The position numbers were made by a program, and so were the translations under genes. The notes under the pieces are model-generated. The model was not told the origin of the DNA. It ran no database searches and saw only the letters and a program-made list of their open reading frames with translations. 15,318 nt of DNA. It comes from Rhodobacter sp. (GTDB lineage Bacteria; Pseudomonadota; Alphaproteobacteria; Rhodobacterales; Rhodobacteraceae). This document shows, piece after piece, positions 6,843 through 14,677 of this stretch. The DNA lies in the NCBI GenBank assembly GCA_003536295.1, contig DPZQ01000103.1, positions 1 through 15,318 on the forward strand, in the 5' to 3' direction. The stretch's first letter is position 1. Each line of letters begins with the position of its first letter.

Positions 6843-7811
6843 ATGAAAAGCACTAAAAGATTGTTAATCGGACTCATCGGGGCAACTGCTCTATCAGGTA
6901 TGTTTGCCAGCGCGTCACTTGCATGGGAACCCACAAAGCCCGTCGACTTCGTCATTATGGCGGGTGCAGGCGGAGGCGCTGACCAAATTGCGCGTTTCTT
7001 GCAATCAGTTGCAGAAAAGAAAGATCTTACATCGCGCCCATTGGTTCCTAACAACAAGGGTGGCGGTTCAGGCGCAGAGGCTCTGATCGCTTTGAATACA
7101 GCGAGTGATCCTGACCACACAATTTTGGTTACACTTAACTCGTTCTTCACGACACCTTTGCGCCAAACAGCGTTAGGGATCGACATTCAAACATTCACTC
7201 CCGTTGCAATGATGGGTGTTGATCCGTTTGTTTTGTGGGTTCACAAAGACAGCGGTATCACCACATTCGAGCAGTGGCTTGAAACCGTTAAAGCGGCGAA
7301 TGGCGAATATGTCATGGGCGGCACAGGTAAAGGCGCTGAAGATAGCTTGGTTATCACCTTTATTGAGCAGAACTTTGGCGTGAAAATTAAGTACATCCCC
7401 TATAAAGGCGGCGGTGCTGTGGCCAAAGATTTGGCTGGTCAGCAAATCATGGCGACTGTGAACAACCCATCTGAAACCAAAGGCTTCTATGCCTCGGGTG
7501 ATGTTGTGCCTTTGCTGCAATTCTCTGACGAGCGTATGGCGAATTTTCCAGACATTCCGACGATGAAAGAAAAAGGCAAAGACTTTAGCTATTATAACCA
7601 GCGTGCTGTTGTTGGCGCACCGGGCATGTCAGCTGATGCAGCGACTTATTTCCAGGACCTGTTCAAAACAATCTACAATACTACAGAGTGGCAGGATTAC
7701 ATGCAGTCGGAGAGCCTTTCACCTCTATGGCTCGACGCTGATAAGCAACGTGCTTATTGGGCCACGCAGGTTGCGAACCACAAAGAGCTACTGGCTAAAA
7801 TGGGCGAATAA
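6843..7811 (+). CDS. tctC: TTT-family periplasmic solute-binding protein (TctC/Bug type)
   Basis: This is the extracytoplasmic substrate-binding part of a tripartite tricarboxylate transporter, a secondary carrier for carboxylates. Residues 1-27 are a Sec signal peptide (KSTKR, a hydrophobic core, then ASLA with cleavage before Trp28). The mature protein shows Bug-family landmarks: VDFVIMAGAGGGADQIARFL near the start for the first ligand loop, a central GGTGKGAEDSLV segment for the second, then IKYIPYKGGGAVAKDLAGQQ and FPDIPTMKEKGKDF. The length of 322 residues is normal. GGGAGGA before ATG 6843 is a good ribosome site. tctB follows after 32 bases. The substrate cannot be read from the sequence. 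Its place directly after oxc, frc and the formyltransferase-like gene suggests oxalate, for which a TTT carrier would be unusual. Confidence 0.92.
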   Translation: MKSTKRLLIGLIGATALSGMFASASLAWEPTKPVDFVIMAGAGGGADQIARFLQSVAEKKDLTSRPLVPNNKGGGSGAEALIALNTASDPDHTILVTLNSFFTTPLRQTALGIDIQTFTPVAMMGVDPFVLWVHKDSGITTFEQWLETVKAANGEYVMGGTGKGAEDSLVITFIEQNFGVKIKYIPYKGGGAVAKDLAGQQIMATVNNPSETKGFYASGDVVPLLQFSDERMANFPDIPTMKEKGKDFSYYNQRAVVGAPGMSADAATYFQDLFKTIYNTTEWQDYMQSESLSPLWLDADKQRAYWATQVANHKELLAKMGE

Positions 7812-7843
7812 GCTCGTTTTTTAACAATCATTGGGAGGGCCAA

Positions 7844-8347
7844 ATGCGGCTTGCAGAATTAATTACAGCGGCTGTTTTGGCCCTTCTTTCCATATATCTG
7901 ATGTTTAAAAGTGCTGAGCTCGACATAGGCTACCTTCCAGGTGAGGGCCCTGGAGGCGGTGCTTGGCCTTTTTGGTTAGCAGCAGTCATGTTGATTTCAA
8001 CTATATTAATAGTTATCAACTGGTTCAAAAAAGCCACACCACCATCCCGATCAACTGAACCTTTTATGGATGATTTTGCAAAAAAGTCTTTGGTTAAAGT
8101 GGGTGTCGGGTTGTTGGGCTTTATTGCGCTGATCGGTGTGATTTCCATGTATGGGGCAATGTTAATCTTTTTAGTCTATTATGTTCGTGTTTTGGGAAAA
8201 CACAGCTGGCCAACAACAGCTGCCCTCTCGATAGGTCTTCCTGTGATTTTCTTCATATTCTTTGAAGCCTTGATGCGAATCACCTTGCCCAAGGGCATGA
8301 AGTTTACCGAACCATTCTATAATTTCCTGAACACAATCATTTACTGA
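7844..8347 (+). CDS. tctB: TTT-family small membrane subunit (TctB)
   Basis: This 167-residue inner-membrane protein is the small, poorly conserved subunit of the TTT transporter. Four to five hydrophobic segments can be seen: about 5-22, 41-60, 83-102, 104-117 and 122-143. The GEGPGGGAWPFW stretch after the first helix and the ITLPKG turn near the C-terminus are typical of TctB. GGGAGG at 7833-7838 precedes ATG 7844. It lies between tctC and tctA in the standard order, with 34 bases before tctA, so the three are surely co-transcribed. The subunit is needed for transport in studied systems, but its exact role is not known. The identification rests on size, topology and position more than on motifs. 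Confidence 0.9.
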   Translation: MRLAELITAAVLALLSIYLMFKSAELDIGYLPGEGPGGGAWPFWLAAVMLISTILIVINWFKKATPPSRSTEPFMDDFAKKSLVKVGVGLLGFIALIGVISMYGAMLIFLVYYVRVLGKHSWPTTAALSIGLPVIFFIFFEALMRITLPKGMKFTEPFYNFLNTIIY

Positions 8348-8381
8348 TCAGGCGACCCAACCCAAACTGGAGGTAATTAAC

Positions 8382-9890
8382 ATGGAAATTCTTGGGCACC
8401 TGTCTGATGGGATTTGGCTTTCCTTACAGCCGATCAATCTAGGACTGATCCTAATTGGCGTGACTTTAGGCCTGTTTATTGGTGCGATGCCGGGCCTTGG
8501 ATCGGTGAATGGCGTGGCTATTTTGCTGCCCGTGACTTTTCTGGTTCCTCCCAGCTCAGCCATTATATTTTTAGCGGCGATCTATTACGGGGCCATGTAT
8601 GGTGGCGCGATTTCGTCTATTACATTAGGCATACCTGGCGCGTCGACTGCTGTTGCCACAACCTTTGACGGACGACCGCTTGCGCTCAAGGGAAAAGCTA
8701 GTCTGGCCTTGGTCACTGCGGCTTTGGCGTCATTCGTCGGCGGCACAGTCTCTAACGTTTTATTCACGGGCTTTGCCCCATTGTTAGCACATGTCGCGCT
8801 GAGCTTTGGGCCGCCTGAAATCTTCGCGCTGATGCTGTTAGCCTTTGCCACTTTCGTAGGCTTAGGTGGGGACGACATTCCAAAAACCATTTTGTCCATC
8901 TGCATGGGCTTGGTCTTTGCAGCTGTTGGCTTTGACGAGATCTCTGGGGAGCCACGCTTGGTATTCTTTAACATCTCGGGCTTTATGCACGGAATTAATT
9001 TCTTGGTTCTGGCAATCGGGGTTTATGGTCTGGGTGAAATGATCTGGACGATTGAAAGTACTCGCGGTGAAATGACGACCACAGATGCGAAAATGTCGTT
9101 AAAAACTGTTGTCGCTGATTCTAAGACAGCGGCTCGTGAAGGTTGGCGCGGAACGGCTATTGGATCACTTCTAGGTTTCTTCGTCGGTATTCTACCTGCT
9201 GCTGGGGCGACACCTGGATCTCTGATGTCTTACGGGGTCACCAAAATGGTATCCAGAAAACCCGAAGAGTTCGGCAAGGGTGCTGTTGACGGTGTCGCGG
9301 CGCCCGAGGCTGCGAACAACTCTGCCTCAACCGGGGCAATGTTGCCGATGTTGACGTTGGGGATACCAGGCTCTCCTACTACAGCGATTTTACTGGGCGG
9401 CATGGTAATCTGGGGCATGACTCCTGGCCCACGTCTGTTCACCGATGAACCTGCCTTTGTTTGGGGCCTAATCGGTTCGTTCTATGTATCAAACGTCTTT
9501 GCGCTTTTAATCAACTTAGCCTTTATTCCTGTCTTTATCTGGATGTTGCGCATGCCCTTTACCATTTTGGCACCTTTGATCTTTGTGCTGTCAGTTGTCG
9601 GCGGGTATGCCGCAACAGCGGATATGCATGATGTTTGGCTGATGCTGGGCTTTGGTTTTGGAGCATATGCTTTGCGCAAGCTGGACTATCCGCTGGCCCC
9701 TGCGGTGCTGGCCATTGTTTTGGGTCCGATTGCCGAGCCAACCTTACGTCAATCATTACTTTTGTCTTCAGGCGATCCGATGATCTTCATCAACCGCCCG
9801 ATTGCAGGGCCGATCACTATAATTGCGTTAATTTTGATCTTCTTGCCTTTGATTAATCTTATTCGCAAAAAAATGGTTGCGCAGGCCTAA
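8382..9890 (+). CDS. tctA: TTT-family large permease subunit (TctA)
   Basis: The main membrane channel of the TTT carrier, 502 residues with roughly a dozen hydrophobic segments. The two related halves of the family are both recognisable. The first half has GAMPGLGSVNGVAILLP (34-50) and ITLGIPGASTAVATTFDG (80-97). The second has GILPAAGATPGS (269-280) and LTLGIPGSPTTAILLGG (324-340), showing the internal repeat that carries Gly-Pro-rich hairpins into the membrane. TGGAGGT at 8368-8374 is well placed for ATG 8382. The gene ends 24 bases before the 9915-9938 hairpin and closes the oxalate/TTT block. Together with TctB and TctC it is expected to use an ion gradient to import a carboxylate; oxalate is proposed from context only. 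Confidence 0.96.
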   Translation: MEILGHLSDGIWLSLQPINLGLILIGVTLGLFIGAMPGLGSVNGVAILLPVTFLVPPSSAIIFLAAIYYGAMYGGAISSITLGIPGASTAVATTFDGRPLALKGKASLALVTAALASFVGGTVSNVLFTGFAPLLAHVALSFGPPEIFALMLLAFATFVGLGGDDIPKTILSICMGLVFAAVGFDEISGEPRLVFFNISGFMHGINFLVLAIGVYGLGEMIWTIESTRGEMTTTDAKMSLKTVVADSKTAAREGWRGTAIGSLLGFFVGILPAAGATPGSLMSYGVTKMVSRKPEEFGKGAVDGVAAPEAANNSASTGAMLPMLTLGIPGSPTTAILLGGMVIWGMTPGPRLFTDEPAFVWGLIGSFYVSNVFALLINLAFIPVFIWMLRMPFTILAPLIFVLSVVGGYAATADMHDVWLMLGFGFGAYALRKLDYPLAPAVLAIVLGPIAEPTLRQSLLLSSGDPMIFINRPIAGPITIIALILIFLPLINLIRKKMVAQA

Positions 9891-9914
9891 AGGGAACTGA
9901 GAATATAAATTATA

Positions 9915-9938
9915 AAAGGGCGCCTTCGGGCGCCCTTT
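9915..9938. terminator. Bidirectional terminator between tctA and xylR
   Basis: A perfect 10-bp stem, AAAGGGCGCC (9915-9924) and GGCGCCCTTT (9929-9938), encloses a TTCG tetraloop. It lies between two converging genes. On the minus strand the stem is followed by a T-rich run (TATAATTTATA); on the plus strand only the three T of the stem are present. The stop codon of the minus-strand repressor (9937-9939) overlaps the stem. Confidence 0.85.
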
Positions 9939-11223
9939 ACTGTGCCGCCACCGCGCGGCTAGGGCTTAGAAAGTTCTCACTCACATGAGCTAAGGCCAGC
10001 GCCGCTGCACCATGTGCCCACAACAAATCTCCCCACGCATGAGTTTCAATCACCGGCATGCCGCGTCCTGCGGTGGTGATCAGGCTGGCCAGTTCATCCA
10101 TAGTTTCATTGGCATAAAGATAGTCATAGCGCATCCTTTCCCCCGATAAGATAATCAATGAGGGGTCAAAAATATTCACGACTGTTGAGAGCCCAACAGC
10201 AAGATAGCGTCCCGCGCGCCGAAAGATGGAACGTGCAGCACTATTGCCCGCCTTGGCATGATTAAATAGGCTCTCAAGCAAAACCGCCATGGACTGACCC
10301 TCTTTATGTGACCAATTTAGGGCTGTCGTCGCCTCGCGAGCTAAGGCGTAATCGGCTATATAGGCCTCAAGGCAACCGCGCTGTCCACAGCGACACAGAG
10401 CGCCGTCAAGTTGTACTTTGGTGTGGCCAAGCTCCATCCCTAAACCGTTTGCGCCACGATAAATGCGATGGTTCAAAACAATACCCATACCGACGCCATG
10501 CTCAATAGTGACCACCGCAAAATCGGATAATGAGCGTCCAACACCAAACCAAAGTTCGGCTAAAATCACCAAGTTGGCGTCATTATCTATTTGAACATCT
10601 ATGCCAAACCTATGCGATGCGGCACTGGCCAGCGCTGCATCGCGCTCGATCAAGACGGGGGACCATAGGACCTGACCTCGCGCACAATCGACAAAACCCG
10701 GAACCCCCAACCCAATTGCCGAGAGGTCGGCCTTAGCAATTCCAGCCTTGGCGCAAACGCGCTCTAGCAACTCTTCTGCAGCGTCAAGCATATCCGTCAA
10801 CGCCATCTGCCCTGGTTTGCGAACTATGGAATCGTCGGCGATTCGGTTACCCGCAAAATCCATCAAAACAGCTGTATATTCGCGGTCAGAAAGTTTCATT
10901 CCAACGACATAATGCGCGTCTGCGCGCACCCCCAGCGCGACCGAAGGGCGCCCTCGCCCCTGATCCCCGTCCCGCGTGATTGCGATTTCTTCGATAAACC
11001 CTGCCTCAATCAACTCAGACGTTATTGTGGTCACCGTCGCAGGGCTTACGCTCAGATCTTTGGCAACCTGAACGCGGGCAATTTGGCCAGCTGCTCGCAC
11101 CCGCTCAAAAATTTGTTGTCTTAAGGGGCGATTCGTTTCCGCCAGGGCGGGAATCAAGGGACCGCAGCCCACGCGCGGGTCGTTATCAGTGGTTAGACCT
11201 TGAACTGTTCGCATTTGCGGCAT
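9937..11223 (-). CDS. xylR: ROK-family transcriptional repressor, probable xylose regulator
   Basis: A sugar-responsive repressor, divergent from xylF. Residues 31-80 are a winged helix-turn-helix (VAKDLSVSPATVTTITSELI) and residues 105-410 a ROK sugar-kinase-like domain. The DNDAN motif (213-217) carries the sugar-contacting Asp. The zinc site is visible as His267 (ELGHTKV) with Cys277, Cys279 and Cys284 in CRCGQRGC. The length of 428 residues is normal for ROK repressors with a DNA-binding arm. The start is uncertain: Met1 (codon at 11221-11223) and Met4 (11212-11214) both lack a clear ribosome site. Two inverted repeats in the divergent gap are likely operators. The xylFHG-xylB neighbours make D-xylose the expected inducer. 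Unlike ROK kinases, the protein is fused to DNA-binding residues and should not phosphorylate sugar. Confidence 0.9.
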   Translation of the reverse strand: MPQMRTVQGLTTDNDPRVGCGPLIPALAETNRPLRQQIFERVRAAGQIARVQVAKDLSVSPATVTTITSELIEAGFIEEIAITRDGDQGRGRPSVALGVRADAHYVVGMKLSDREYTAVLMDFAGNRIADDSIVRKPGQMALTDMLDAAEELLERVCAKAGIAKADLSAIGLGVPGFVDCARGQVLWSPVLIERDAALASAASHRFGIDVQIDNDANLVILAELWFGVGRSLSDFAVVTIEHGVGMGIVLNHRIYRGANGLGMELGHTKVQLDGALCRCGQRGCLEAYIADYALAREATTALNWSHKEGQSMAVLLESLFNHAKAGNSAARSIFRRAGRYLAVGLSTVVNIFDPSLIILSGERMRYDYLYANETMDELASLITTAGRGMPVIETHAWGDLLWAHGAAALALAHVSENFLSPSRAVAAQ

Positions 11224-11287
11224 AATTTATTTAGCTTTCAAAGTAATTAGGGGCAAATCCGCTTACACTTTCTGCAATGCGGAAAAT

Positions 11288-11320
11288 AAACAGTCTAAAT
11301 GTCAACAATTAGTACTGTTT
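11288..11320. promoter_or_regulatory. Long inverted repeat, candidate XylR operator 1
   Basis: AAACAGTCTAA (11288-11298) faces TTAGTACTGTTT (11309-11320). With one unpaired base at 11313 and one internal mismatch, the symmetry continues into the centre (TGT at 11300-11302 with ACA at 11305-11307). A near-palindrome of 33 bases in the gap between a repressor and its likely target is a strong operator candidate. Assignment to XylR is by position. Confidence 0.5.
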
Positions 11321-11330
11321 ACTATCTTTT

Positions 11331-11351
11331 TTAATTTGACAACTAAATTAA
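11331..11351 (+). promoter_or_regulatory. Inverted repeat over a -35-like TTGACA, candidate XylR operator 2
   Basis: TTAATTT (11331-11337) and AAATTAA (11345-11351) are perfect arms around GACAACT. AT-rich arms with a seven-base centre are in keeping with operators of ROK regulators. TTGACA at 11336-11341, a perfect -35 hexamer, lies inside the repeat, so binding would block the xylF promoter. No good -10 hexamer is visible at the matching distance, so the promoter itself is not resolved. Confidence 0.5.
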
Positions 11352-11428
11352 TTAACGGCACTTTCTAGTTGTACTGGCGAATCCGTCGGTAGAGCCATTC
11401 GCTGGCTGCATCCATAGGGAGGATTAAA

Positions 11429-12454
11429 ATGCGTAATGCGATTCTAGTTGCGGTTATCGCAGCGACAGGGTTTTCGTCTGCTGCCTTGGCACAAGGTAAG
11501 AAGATTGGCGTTTCTTGGGCAAGTTTCCAAGAAGAGCGTTGGAAAATTGACGAAGCAGCAATGGTTGCGGCCATTGAAGCTGAAGGTAACACATATATTT
11601 CTGCTGATGCGCAATCGTCTTCAGCAAAACAATTGACTGACATTGAAGCTTTAATTGCACAAGGTGCTGATGCTCTGATCATCAACGCTTGGGACAAAGA
11701 CGCGATCGCGCCTGCAATTGAAATGGCTGCAAACGAGGGCCTGCCCGTTATTGGTTATGACCGTCTGATCGAAGATGCGCGCACCTTCTATCTGACGTTT
11801 GACAATAAAGGTGTAGGCTCGATTATCGCTGAGACCGTTTCTGGCGTTCAAGGTGGCGGCAATTATGCGATCATCAAAGGCGATCCCGGTGATCCAAACG
11901 CGGCTTTCTTGCTTGAAGGCATGATGGAAGTGATCGGTGCTGATGTTGCTTCTGGCAAAATCAAAATCGTTGGTGAAGTTTTCTCTGACGGTTGGAAGCC
12001 AGAAAATGCTCAGAAAAACATGGAGCAAATCCTAACAGCGAACAACAATAAAGTTGACGCAGTTTTGGCTGAAAATGACGGTATGGCAGGCGGCGTTATA
12101 GCAGCTTTGGCAGCACAAGGGATGGTTATCCCTGTTGGCGGCCAAGACGGTGACTTGGCCGCTTTGAACCGTGTTGCACGTGGTTCTCAAACTGTTTCGG
12201 TTTGGAAAGACTCGCGTCAACTTGGTAAAGCAGCAGGCGAGATCGCCTCGGCTTTGGCTGCTGGTACTGCGATGGACGCTATTGCAGGCGCATCAACATT
12301 CAACGGTGGCGCTAAAGGCGTTGAGATGAATGCGATCTTGCTGGCTCCGACACCTGTGACTAAAGGCAACCTAAGCGTTGCAATTAATGCGGGCCACATC
12401 TCAAAAGCGCAAGCTTGTGAAGGTGCTATGGCTGGCGTTGATGGCTGTAACTAA
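11429..12454 (+). CDS. xylF: D-xylose ABC transporter, periplasmic binding protein
   Basis: This protein captures xylose in the periplasm and delivers it to XylH. Residues 1-21 are a Sec signal peptide ending SAALA, with cleavage before Gln22. The mature part is a type I periplasmic-binding fold (Peripla_BP_4). Stretches typical of XylF are visible: GVSWASFQEERWKIDEAAM with ligand-contacting aromatic and charged residues, LPVIGYDRLI, FYLTFDNKGVG, ILTANNNKVDAVLAENDGMA and PVGGQDGDLAALNRVARG. The length of 341 residues is normal. GGGAGGA precedes ATG 11429. It is the first gene of xylFHG-xylB and is followed by a strong hairpin, a common way to make more binding protein than permease. The repressor gene points away on the other side of a 205-base gap holding two likely operators. 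Confidence 0.95.
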   Translation: MRNAILVAVIAATGFSSAALAQGKKIGVSWASFQEERWKIDEAAMVAAIEAEGNTYISADAQSSSAKQLTDIEALIAQGADALIINAWDKDAIAPAIEMAANEGLPVIGYDRLIEDARTFYLTFDNKGVGSIIAETVSGVQGGGNYAIIKGDPGDPNAAFLLEGMMEVIGADVASGKIKIVGEVFSDGWKPENAQKNMEQILTANNNKVDAVLAENDGMAGGVIAALAAQGMVIPVGGQDGDLAALNRVARGSQTVSVWKDSRQLGKAAGEIASALAAGTAMDAIAGASTFNGGAKGVEMNAILLAPTPVTKGNLSVAINAGHISKAQACEGAMAGVDGCN

Positions 12455-12459
12455 GTTCT

Positions 12460-12496
12460 AAGGCTGGCGCGGCTTGCCGCGCCAGCCTTTTCTTTG
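12460..12496 (+). terminator. Strong hairpin between xylF and xylH
   Basis: A 13-bp GC-rich stem, AAGGCTGGCGCGG (12460-12472) paired with CCGCGCCAGCCTT (12477-12489), closes the loop CTTG and is followed by TTCTTT. It has the form of an intrinsic terminator, six bases after the xylF stop. Since xylH and xylG belong to the same transporter, it probably acts as a partial terminator or as an mRNA 3' end protector. Confidence 0.85.
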
Positions 12497-12523
12497 GCGC
12501 ACTGCGCCCCAAATCCCAAGTAT

Positions 12524-12551
12524 TTGGCATGGCGTCAAACATGGGTATCAT
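12524..12551 (+). promoter_or_regulatory. Possible internal promoter before xylH
   Basis: TTGGCA (12524-12529) and TATCAT (12546-12551) are spaced by 16 bases, downstream of the xylF hairpin and 23 bases before xylH. This could give the permease and ATPase some expression independent of the terminator. The hexamers are imperfect and the call is tentative. Confidence 0.3.
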
Positions 12552-12574
12552 TTTTAACAGCGCTGGACAGCTAA

Positions 12575-13906
12575 ATGACCCAAGACCCATTTACCGATTC
12601 AAACTCATCTAAAAAACCGCAAAGCAAGATAAGCCCCCTAACCAGCTTTTTGCGCGTAACCGAGATTGACACAAGACTGGCCGGCATGGCGGGTGCTTTA
12701 TTGTTGATTTGGCTGGGTTTTCACTATTATGGGCTTTTCGTGAATGGCATGGGGGCGTTTTTAACGCCGCGCAATCTTTGGAATCTTTCGGTTCAGACCT
12801 CATCCATCGGGATTATGGCGACGGGCATGGTTTTGGTGATTGTGACACGCAATATCGACCTGTCTGTGGGTGCGCTTGTGGGTGTGACAGCCATGATGAT
12901 GGGTATTTTGCAAGTAGAAGTTCTGCCGCAATATCTGGGGCTTGGCCATCCTGCCATTTGGGTCATTACCGTGATTGTGGGCCTCATTGCAGGCGCCATA
13001 ATTGGGGCTTTGCATGGCTGGTTGATCGCATATTGTAGGATCCCCGCATTTATCGTAACTTTGGGCGGTTTGTTAATCTGGCGAGGCATGGCCTTTATTT
13101 CGGCCGGCGGTAAAACTATTTCACCCGTCGATCAAACCTTTGCACTTTTGGGTGGTGGGCCTTACGGGGCAATAGGCGCTTGGGGAAGCTGGGTGGTAGG
13201 TCTTATTGCCTGCGCTGGTGTGCTTTGGATGATGCAAAGTGGTCGAGCGCAGCGAGTGAAACACGACTTCCCATTGCGCCCTATGTGGGCCGAAGTGCTG
13301 CTTGCAGCAATTGGCTGTGGGACGATCATCGGATCTGTTTTGTTGGTAAACGCCTATCCGTTGCCCAAGGGAATTATTAAAGCAATGGCCGCCGCCAATA
13401 ACACAATCGTACCGCCCGAGGGTATTTTTATCAGCCACGGTTTTGCCATTCCCGTTTTGATTCTGATCTCCGTTGGCGTGTTAATGACAATTTTGCTCAC
13501 GCGTACCCGTTTTGGGCGTTATGTTTTTGCAATCGGCGGTAATCCCGAAGCTGCTAGCTTGGCAGGGATCAATACCCGTTGGATGACGCTTAAGATTTTT
13601 TCGCTGATGGGTATGCTCGCAGGTCTTGCGGGTGCTGTGGCATCGGCGCGCTTGAACTCAGCCACCAACGCGCTTGGCCTGCTGGACGAGCTTTACGTGA
13701 TCGCCGCCGCCGTGATTGGCGGGACATCGCTTGCGGGCGGTGTTGGCACTATTTACGGGGCGATTTTGGGAGCTTTGGTGATGCAAAGCTTACAAACCGG
13801 CATGGTGTTGATTGGCTTTGATACCGCTATTCAGCAGATTGTCGTGGGGATTGTTTTGGTCTTAGCGGTTTATCTTGATAATCTTTACCGCAGCAAATCA
13901 AAATAG
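12575..13906 (+). CDS. xylH: D-xylose ABC transporter, permease
   Basis: The inner-membrane channel of the xylose importer, in the BPD_transp_2 (ribose/xylose) permease family. It has a hydrophilic N-terminal tail (1-35) and then about ten hydrophobic segments. Family landmarks are TGMVLVIVTRNIDLSVGALVG (83-103, split here only by description), AYCRIPAFIVTLGGLLIWRG (152-171), the cytoplasmic coupling region NPEAASLAGINTRW and AAAVIGGTSLAGGVGTIYGA near the C-terminus. The 443 residues exceed the 393 of E. coli XylH, mostly through the long N-terminal tail and a central stretch with VKHDFPLRPMWAEV. The ribosome site is weak (GGA at 12565-12567), so a later start is possible. xylG starts nine bases after the stop. 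Confidence 0.93.
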   Translation: MTQDPFTDSNSSKKPQSKISPLTSFLRVTEIDTRLAGMAGALLLIWLGFHYYGLFVNGMGAFLTPRNLWNLSVQTSSIGIMATGMVLVIVTRNIDLSVGALVGVTAMMMGILQVEVLPQYLGLGHPAIWVITVIVGLIAGAIIGALHGWLIAYCRIPAFIVTLGGLLIWRGMAFISAGGKTISPVDQTFALLGGGPYGAIGAWGSWVVGLIACAGVLWMMQSGRAQRVKHDFPLRPMWAEVLLAAIGCGTIIGSVLLVNAYPLPKGIIKAMAAANNTIVPPEGIFISHGFAIPVLILISVGVLMTILLTRTRFGRYVFAIGGNPEAASLAGINTRWMTLKIFSLMGMLAGLAGAVASARLNSATNALGLLDELYVIAAAVIGGTSLAGGVGTIYGAILGALVMQSLQTGMVLIGFDTAIQQIVVGIVLVLAVYLDNLYRSKSK

Positions 13907-13915
13907 GGGCCTATA

Positions 13916-14677
13916 ATGAAACGCACCACAAACACCCCTCTTGTTGAGATGCGCGACATTTCAATATCTTTTGGTGGGATCAAAGCGGTTGATCACGTAA
14001 CAGTCAATCTTTTCGCAGGCGAAGTTGTTGGGCTTTTGGGCCATAATGGTGCAGGCAAATCAACGCTGATCAAATGCCTATCGGGGGCCTATCGCCCCGA
14101 TCACGGGCAAGTTTTTATTGATGGCCAAAAGGTCACTATTAACAACCCGCGCGATGCGCGGGCCCAAAATATCGAAACGATTTACCAAACTTTGGCTTTA
14201 GCTGACAATCTAAACGCGGCAGCAAATTTGTTTTTGGGGCGTGAGTTGATCAATTCCGCGGGTCTTTTAGACGAAGCGCAAATGGAGGCTGAGACCCGCA
14301 AAATCATGGCGCGGTTAAATCCGAACTTCCGCAAGTTCAATGTACCCGTCTCGGCGCTATCGGGTGGGCAGCGCCAATCGGTAGCGATTGCGCGGGCAGT
14401 CTATTTCAATGCCAAAATCCTGATCATGGACGAGCCAACCGCTGCGCTGGGCCCACAAGAAACTCAAATGGTAGCCGAACTTATTGAAGAGCTGAAAAAA
14501 CAAGGACTTGGCATCTTTTTGATCGAGCATGACATACATAATGTGATGAAACTCTGCGACCGCGCCTCGGTCATGAAAAACGGCCAACTTGTAGGCACGG
14601 TTGACGTTGACAAAGTGACCGACGACGAGATCTTGGGCATGATCATTATGGGCAAACAGTCCAATCAAGGAGTGTGA
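13916..14677 (+). CDS. xylG: D-xylose ABC transporter, single-domain ATPase
   Basis: The cytoplasmic ATPase that powers XylH. All nucleotide-binding motifs are intact: Walker A GHNGAGKST (42-50), Q-loop Gln91, signature LSGGQ (148-152), Walker B ILIMD followed by Glu173, and the switch His205. At 253 residues it has one ABC domain, unlike the two-domain XylG (about 510 residues) of E. coli. Single-domain versions are known for sugar importers of alphaproteobacteria and would work as a homodimer. AGGGG at 13905-13909 precedes ATG 13916, nine bases after the xylH stop. Its TGA shares one base with the ATG of xylB, showing translational coupling. The xylose assignment comes from xylF, xylH and xylB beside it. 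Confidence 0.93.
   Translation: MKRTTNTPLVEMRDISISFGGIKAVDHVTVNLFAGEVVGLLGHNGAGKSTLIKCLSGAYRPDHGQVFIDGQKVTINNPRDARAQNIETIYQTLALADNLNAAANLFLGRELINSAGLLDEAQMEAETRKIMARLNPNFRKFNVPVSALSGGQRQSVAIARAVYFNAKILIMDEPTAALGPQETQMVAELIEELKKQGLGIFLIEHDIHNVMKLCDRASVMKNGQLVGTVDVDKVTDDEILGMIIMGKQSNQGV

Noticed and set aside
13916..14677. Truncated or broken xylG, because it is half the E. coli length
   Set aside because: All ABC motifs are intact, the reading frame ends cleanly and overlaps xylB, and single-domain sugar ATPases are normal in alphaproteobacteria.
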